The notes under the pieces are model-generated. The model was not told where the DNA came from and made no database searches. It saw only the letters and a program-made list of their open reading frames with translations. This document shows positions 6,518 to 10,463 of a stretch of DNA of 10,463 bases, one piece after another (position 1 is the first letter of the stretch; each line of letters begins with the position of its first letter). Location: contig JAQVDG010000041.1 of NCBI GenBank assembly GCA_028698395.1, forward strand, positions 1 to 10,463, given 5' to 3'. A program made the position numbers and the translations under genes. Origin of the DNA: Weeksellaceae bacterium (GTDB taxonomy: Bacteria > Bacteroidota > Bacteroidia > Flavobacteriales > Weeksellaceae).

Positions 6518-7627
6518 TTAAAATTTTCTTGGAGTTGAGCAACCTGCCATCGTTGTAATTCGAACAATTTCGGTTGGAGGAAGTGCATTATTTCGCTCTG
6601 CCAAGCTCAATACCATATTTTGAGTGATTTTTTCATAAATTTTCGAAACAGCTGTATCTTCTTGTAAAGCTGCCGGTCTTCCCACATCAGATGCTTCCCG
6701 AATACTTTGCACCAAAGGAACTTCGCCTAAAAAAGGAACGTCTAAACGCTCTGCTAAGTTTTTTGCTCCACTTTGTCCAAAGATATAATATTTGTTCTCC
6801 GGTAATTCTGCCGGAGTAAAATACGCCATATTTTCAATAATTCCCAATACCGGAACATTGATTGCATCCATTTTAAACATAGCAACTCCCTTCCGTAGAT
6901 CCGCCAAAGCTACATTCTGAGGTGTACTTACGATAACCGCTCCCGTTACCGGAATTTGTTGTACAATGGATAAATGAATATCTCCCGTTCCCGGAGGTAA
7001 ATCTACCAAAAGGAAATCCAATTCTCCCCAAGCTCCATCATGAATCATTTGTTGTAATGCTTTTGATGCCATCGGGCCACGCCAAACTACAGCCTGATCC
7101 ATTCCGGCAAAAAATCCAATGGAAAGTAATTTAACACCATAGCTTTCAACAGGTCCCATTTTGGGTTTATCACCTACTTTCACAGAATAAGGCTGAGCTC
7201 CTTCCACATCAAACATCGTCGGTATGGATGGGCCATAAATATCAGCATCCAACAAGCCTACTTTGAAACCCATTTTTTGAAGACAAACAGCGATATTTGC
7301 CGTTACAGTTGATTTTCCTACCCCTCCTTTTCCGGAAGCAACGGCAATAATATTTTTAACGCCGGGAATTTCCTTTCCACGTAATGGATTAGGAACTTCT
7401 TTTGCCGGAGCATCAACATGTATTTTAAGCTTTAATTTAACTTCCGGTAATTGGTCAGCAAATGCTGATTTTAATGCTTGTTCTAAAGCTTTTCTTTCGT
7501 GCATGGCGGGAGAATGAGAAATTACATCCAGTAAGACTTCGTTCCCCATTACTTGTATATTTTTTACCCATTTATCCAAGCCTAATTCTTCCATCAGGCG
7601 GATGGATTTATTCTTTAAATTGCTCAC
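6518..7627 (-). CDS. mrp: Mrp/ApbC-family P-loop ATPase (Fe-S cluster carrier)
   Basis: A 369-aa cytoplasmic MinD/Mrp-type ATPase. It has a short N-terminal FSCA/DUF59-like domain (about 1-75, with VKNIQVMGNEVLLDV), a linker, and a P-loop domain with the deviant Walker A GKGGVGKST (99-107), LLDADIYGPSIP (125-136), VWRGPMASKALQQM (181-194) and switch II VDLPPGTGD (208-216). Relatives such as ApbC and Nbp35 bind and transfer [4Fe-4S] clusters. The CxxC used for this in ApbC would lie after ENMAYF (265-270) but is replaced by TPAELPENKYYIFG; the only cysteines are C115 and C363. C363 sits in a C-terminal ITTMAGCS tail that I recall as typical of Bacteroidota homologues. The start is GTG at 7627. 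There is an in-frame stop seven codons upstream, so the N-terminus cannot be much longer. It heads a pair with the NifU-domain gene. Confidence 0.93.
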   Translation of the reverse strand: MSNLKNKSIRLMEELGLDKWVKNIQVMGNEVLLDVISHSPAMHERKALEQALKSAFADQLPEVKLKLKIHVDAPAKEVPNPLRGKEIPGVKNIIAVASGKGGVGKSTVTANIAVCLQKMGFKVGLLDADIYGPSIPTMFDVEGAQPYSVKVGDKPKMGPVESYGVKLLSIGFFAGMDQAVVWRGPMASKALQQMIHDGAWGELDFLLVDLPPGTGDIHLSIVQQIPVTGAVIVSTPQNVALADLRKGVAMFKMDAINVPVLGIIENMAYFTPAELPENKYYIFGQSGAKNLAERLDVPFLGEVPLVQSIREASDVGRPAALQEDTAVSKIYEKITQNMVLSLAERNNALPPTEIVRITTMAGCSTPRKF

Positions 7628-7646
7628 TTTATATAAATTTATTTTT

Positions 7647-7675
7647 CAAAAATACGTATTTATACTGATTCTAAA
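7647..7675 (-). promoter_or_regulatory. Probable promoter of mrp with overlapping 12-bp palindrome
   Basis: Reading the minus strand, TTTA (7675-7672, one base from TTTG) is followed after 17 bp by TATTTTTG (7654-7647), a perfect TAnnTTTG -7 box. Transcription would begin near 7641, leaving only about 14 nt before the GTG at 7627; this supports that start. The perfect palindrome AAATACGTATTT (7650-7661) covers most of the -7 box and part of the spacer, where a bound repressor would block the polymerase. Its cognate regulator is unknown. Confidence 0.5.
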
Positions 7676-7740
7676 AAGTTGAGTGAAATGATATTCGTTA
7701 TAAAACTCTTTTATTCTTTTTTTACTGTGTTAAATTCTTA

Positions 7741-7767
7741 TTTGCTTTCTTGATTTGCTTATCTTTA
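7741..7767 (+). promoter_or_regulatory. Possible promoter of the DinB-like gene
   Basis: TTTG (7741-7744) is followed after a 15-bp spacer by TATCTTTA (7760-7767), one base from TAnnTTTG. The spacer is shorter than the usual 17 bp or more, so this is tentative. It would place the transcription start near 7773, about 25 nt before the ATG at 7798. This argues against reading the gene from the in-frame TTG at 7750. Confidence 0.35.
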
Positions 7768-7797
7768 CGAAAGATATTTTCATTTAATTCATACTTC

Positions 7798-8259
7798 ATG
7801 GAAAAACATTTTGAAGATTTAGCTGAAATACGCAAACATTTTATTGAATATTTATACAAATACAGTTTAGAGGAATTAATTTACATTCCTGAAGGTTTTA
7901 AAAATCACATTTTTTGGAATTGTGCTCATGCTTTGGTCACACAACAATTGATGACTTATTATTTATCGGATAACGATATGCTAATCAGCCGGGATTGGGT
8001 TCTCCGGTTTAAAAAGGGGACTTTCGGAGATTCTAATGTTTCAAAAAATGATGTTTCTACTTTGATTAAGCTTTTACAAACTACTCAAATTCAGTTACGA
8101 AAAGATTATTTTTCGGAAAATTTAGCTTACTTCAGGTCGTACAAAACAAGTTTTGGAATTCATTTAGAAAGTATTGAAGATGCTATCCGGTTTAATAATA
8201 TACACGAATCTTTGCATTTAGGTTATAGTATGGCATTAAGTAAATCGATTCTTGTTTAA
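7798..8259 (+). CDS. DinB-superfamily protein
   Basis: A 153-aa protein with the pattern of the DinB/YfiT-like four-helix-bundle superfamily. The likely metal-binding histidines are His44 in NHIFWNCAHALVTQQLM (36-52) and His136 and His140 in NNIHESLHLGYSMAL (133-147), with the HxxxHxG spacing typical of the last helix. Superfamily members bind a divalent metal; characterised ones act as thiol-dependent transferases or hydrolases, and DinB itself is DNA-damage inducible in Bacillus, but the substrate here cannot be told. The start at 7798 (ATG) was preferred over the TTG at 7750 because the longer form would add 16 residues encoded within the promoter region. The gene stands alone, divergent from mrp, with a strong terminator 28 bp after its stop. 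Confidence 0.85.
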   Translation: MEKHFEDLAEIRKHFIEYLYKYSLEELIYIPEGFKNHIFWNCAHALVTQQLMTYYLSDNDMLISRDWVLRFKKGTFGDSNVSKNDVSTLIKLLQTTQIQLRKDYFSENLAYFRSYKTSFGIHLESIEDAIRFNNIHESLHLGYSMALSKSILV

Positions 8260-8280
8260 TGATTTTCATGTAATTTCATA

Positions 8281-8309
8281 AAAAAAGCGACTAAAAAGTC
8301 GCTTTTTTT
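8281..8309. terminator. Bidirectional rho-independent terminator
   Basis: A perfect 6-bp GC-rich stem GCGACT/AGTCGC (8287-8292 with 8297-8302) and a four-base AAAA loop. It is flanked by six A on the left and seven T on the right, which extend the pairing and provide a U tract in both directions. It lies in the 69-bp gap between two convergent genes and would end both the DinB-like transcript and the gld operon transcript. Confidence 0.93.
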
Positions 8310-8328
8310 ATTTCAGTTATTAAGTTTA

Positions 8329-9231
8329 TCAATAATTCCACATGTCTGCTTCAGTTTGAATGATGCTAGTGCGAATACGGTCACTTTCTTCAAGTTGTCC
8401 TTTTGAATCTTTAGGTATGTATTCATTAATCGGATTAATTCCATATATCGTTTGGGCTTTATACAATACTGAATTAAACCGCCTTGAATTCAATAAATCA
8501 TCATAAGAAACGGTGGATAGGGAATTACTCGGATTAAATACCGTATAATTATTTAATACTTCCCGTGCATCCGGATACCAAATCCAGAATAATTCAACAA
8601 AAGTTCCATCATCATAGGCTGTTCCTAATGCTTGTGCATCCGGTCCCATGATACAAAGTCCTAACAAACGGTATTTCAACTCTCCAAGGCGACGGTCGAT
8701 GTACCACATTCCTTTGGTTTTAAGCATTGTAATGTCTCCTGAACTAATTTGAAAGTTAAAAATCAAATTGGGATCAGGATCTTCGCCGTTATCAATCATA
8801 TCAAAATAAAACTGTGGTGTGTCTTTTTTCTCAGTTCGAGAAACAATTTGATCATAGGTCATTTTTGTGGTAAAGTACTCATCATCATATACTTCTGTGA
8901 TTTTACCTGAACGAACACCTTCTACCAATGCATCGTACAATGAAATAGATTCGGTTAATAATCCATCGGAAGTTCGGTAATACGGTTGGTTGATTCGTTC
9001 ATTCAAATCAATCACTTCCCATACTACTTTTGACCAAAGAATGTCTTTGTCTTCCACATGACCATAAGGCATAGGTGTAGCCAATGTACTTACAGTATCT
9101 CCTGCTTCGTTCACTTTTGTATTATTTTTTCGTAATTCTCTAAATTCTTGCGGAGAACTTACGTTCAGAATATTCTGTCCAAAAGTTACGGAAGTCATTA
9201 AGCTGATTAATCCAAAAAAAAGACATTTCAT
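8329..9231 (-). CDS. gldN: Gliding motility / type IX secretion protein GldN
   Basis: A complete 300-aa protein of the GldN/PorN family. It begins with a Sec signal peptide (MKCLFFGLISLMTSVTFG, likely cut before Q19). Recognisable family stretches are KDILWSKVVWEVIDLNERIN (62-81), the central KGMWYIDRRLGELKYRLLGL (173-192), FVELFWIWYPDAREVLNN (210-227) and LLNSRRFNSVLYKAQ. In Flavobacterium and Porphyromonas, GldN/PorN is periplasmic, forms a ring with the lipoprotein GldK/PorK under the outer membrane, contacts the periplasmic part of GldM, and is needed for T9SS secretion and gliding. It starts 24 bp after gldM, as in the usual gldK-gldL-gldM-gldN order, and is the last gene before the terminator. 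It ends in TGA, unlike the other complete genes here. Confidence 0.96.
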   Translation of the reverse strand: MKCLFFGLISLMTSVTFGQNILNVSSPQEFRELRKNNTKVNEAGDTVSTLATPMPYGHVEDKDILWSKVVWEVIDLNERINQPYYRTSDGLLTESISLYDALVEGVRSGKITEVYDDEYFTTKMTYDQIVSRTEKKDTPQFYFDMIDNGEDPDPNLIFNFQISSGDITMLKTKGMWYIDRRLGELKYRLLGLCIMGPDAQALGTAYDDGTFVELFWIWYPDAREVLNNYTVFNPSNSLSTVSYDDLLNSRRFNSVLYKAQTIYGINPINEYIPKDSKGQLEESDRIRTSIIQTEADMWNY

Positions 9232-9255
9232 AATAGTATAAACTTATTTAATTTT

Positions 9256-10463
9256 TTAGTTAACTTCAATATTTACCGGTGAAGCTTCTCCCGGTCCTGC
9301 AGAGGATGAGTATTTAATTTCAAACACACCCACTATATCACCTTTTTTAGCTTTTGCCAAGGCACCACTTGCTGCTGACATTTTATTACCGCTTACAACT
9401 ACTGTAGGTTGTCCCGGTACTTTAACTTTAAAGGAAGTTACTTCTCCTTTCACGTCAAACAAGAAGTCCGGCCAGTCCACACGAACGGTTTGTCCTGCTA
9501 ATCCATTAGCCGGAATGGCTATTGTAGTTTTACCTGCAATGTGAGCTCTTGCCGGTGGAACCGGTTTGATACGGAATTCTTTGGTATCCGTTACTGTTTT
9601 TCCGGTTGATGTTACGGCTGAAGCTGTGAATTTCACTGCATTATTACCCGGTCCCGGTTTAAAGAACCATTTCCCTGCTCCATTTGGACGCAATCCGGCA
9701 ACGTTTGCTGTTAAGCTAACGGCTCCATCTGCTCCGTTTACTGTAGCTGAAATCGGGTTGTCTAAGTTACGGTAAACAACGTTCATTGCATCAGCTGAAA
9801 TTACTGCTCCTGTTGGGATTTCCGTCAAGGTTTCAGCAACAACTTCATACTCATGAGAGAAAGGTATAGGATCTACAAATTCTCCATCAGGTCCTAAGTA
9901 AGTCATAGTTCCTTTTACGGTTCTAATTCCTGAGCCACCCGTGTTTAATTGGAATTCAGCTTTACCATTTACCAATTGAACTTCTCCTATTCCATCAATA
10001 TTTACTTTTCCCACTAAAGTGTTGTCAAATGCTCCGAAAGCAATGCTGGCATCAGCTGGTTTGTCTGAACGCACAAATGGTGGTGCTACTACAATTGGTT
10101 CAAATGCTTTTAACTCAATTTCATCTAATAATTTGTTAGCTAATAAAGCACGAACTAAGTTTCCTTCTTCCGTACGAATATCTGCTTGAATTTTAGTTAA
10201 GTTTGCTAAACCGGCAACCATTGGTTGTTCATAAAACAAGTCATTTAACCATGATTTTCTACCTCTGTCTGAGGTGTCAAATACATGTTCAATTCTTGTT
10301 TTATCTCTTTCTGAGGTTCCGTATGCTTCACTCATAAAGTTTTTATAAGAATCAATTGCATTTTTCAGGCTCTCTCCTTTTTCTGTTGGTTTATCCTGAT
10401 CAAGAAATAACAAATTGGTAAGAGCCTCTAAGCTTGATAAAGAACTGTAATTAGTTTCTTCTT
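9256..10463 (-). CDS. gldM: GldM, T9SS motor/energy-transducing protein (5' truncated)
   Basis: The C-terminal 401 residues of GldM/PorM. The frame is open to the window edge, and the TTG at 10413 is not the start. Known family members are about 510 aa, so roughly 110 N-terminal residues are missing, including the transmembrane helix that packs with GldL to form the proton-driven motor. The visible part begins with helical sequence (EETNYSSLSSLEALTN, then SEAYGTSERDKTRIEHVFD). It continues with NLVRALLANKLLDEIE and then strand-rich immunoglobulin-like periplasmic domains: PPFVRSDKPADASIAFGAFD, GKWFFKPGPGNNAVKFTASA, and a final domain from about 295 on with KTTIAIPANGLAG and FEIKYSSSAGPGEASP. 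In the family, these domains span the periplasm as a dimer and pass torque or conformational change to the GldK/GldN ring. gldN follows 24 bp downstream. Whether the gene is used for gliding or only for secretion cannot be judged. Confidence 0.95.
   Translation of the reverse strand, partial: EETNYSSLSSLEALTNLLFLDQDKPTEKGESLKNAIDSYKNFMSEAYGTSERDKTRIEHVFDTSDRGRKSWLNDLFYEQPMVAGLANLTKIQADIRTEEGNLVRALLANKLLDEIELKAFEPIVVAPPFVRSDKPADASIAFGAFDNTLVGKVNIDGIGEVQLVNGKAEFQLNTGGSGIRTVKGTMTYLGPDGEFVDPIPFSHEYEVVAETLTEIPTGAVISADAMNVVYRNLDNPISATVNGADGAVSLTANVAGLRPNGAGKWFFKPGPGNNAVKFTASAVTSTGKTVTDTKEFRIKPVPPARAHIAGKTTIAIPANGLAGQTVRVDWPDFLFDVKGEVTSFKVKVPGQPTVVVSGNKMSAASGALAKAKKGDIVGVFEIKYSSSAGPGEASPVNIEVN

Noticed and set aside
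6256..6588. Longer NifU-domain protein starting at 6588
   Set aside because: It would start inside mrp and add 27 residues unlike the family; the ATG at 6507 gives the standard domain start 10 bp after mrp.
7750..8259. Longer DinB-like protein from TTG 7750
   Set aside because: The extra 16 residues overlap promoter-like sequence, and the ATG at 7798 gives a normal family N-terminus.
9566..9775. Plus-strand ORF of 69 aa opposite gldM
   Set aside because: It is a shadow of the strand-rich gldM coding region with no start context or family signal.

Overview
The window looks like a chromosomal segment of an AT-rich Bacteroidota bacterium, most likely in the class Flavobacteriia. Three things point there: gldM and gldN, which belong to the type IX secretion system (T9SS) and gliding machinery and are confined to this phylum; a T9SS type A C-terminal sorting domain at the left edge; and promoter-like TAnnTTTG (-7) boxes in place of sigma70 boxes. 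All complete genes end in TAA except gldN, which ends in TGA. There are no tRNA, rRNA, IS, phage or CRISPR signals.

Left part (1-3025). The 3' end of a secreted, T9SS-sorted protein gene (+) meets rarA (-) tail to tail. rarA (replication-fork AAA+ ATPase) is divergent from rnhB (RNase HII) across a 254-bp gap without a gene. rnhB is followed by a gene for a small exported protein of unknown function, whose last 10 bp overlap the end of the symporter gene on the opposite strand.

Middle part (3016-7627, all -). Read in the direction of transcription, the order is: an Mrp/ApbC-type P-loop ATPase; a stand-alone NifU C-terminal-domain protein 10 bp downstream; an exported DUF3108 protein; a 157-aa conserved Bacteroidota protein of unknown function; a 43-aa single-pass membrane protein; and a sodium:solute symporter. 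The 43-aa ORF (4704-4835) is easily missed by gene callers. Its stop codon overlaps the symporter start codon (TAATG), so it is a good candidate for a symporter-associated subunit. Promoter-like sequences lie in front of mrp and in front of the DUF3108 gene, so this run is probably at least two overlapping transcription units.

Right part (7798-10463). A DinB-superfamily gene (+) is divergent from mrp. A strong bidirectional terminator separates it from the end of the gld operon (-), of which gldN is complete and gldM lacks its 5' end. GldM is part of the proton-driven inner-membrane motor, GldN is a periplasmic partner, and the left-edge gene encodes a plausible client, so both ends of the window concern the same export route.

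I see no wholly new multi-gene system. The best leads are the 43-aa ORF coupled to the symporter, the Mrp protein without the usual CxxC next to a CxxC-bearing NifU domain, a perfect 12-bp palindrome over the mrp promoter, and the 157-aa uncharacterised family.
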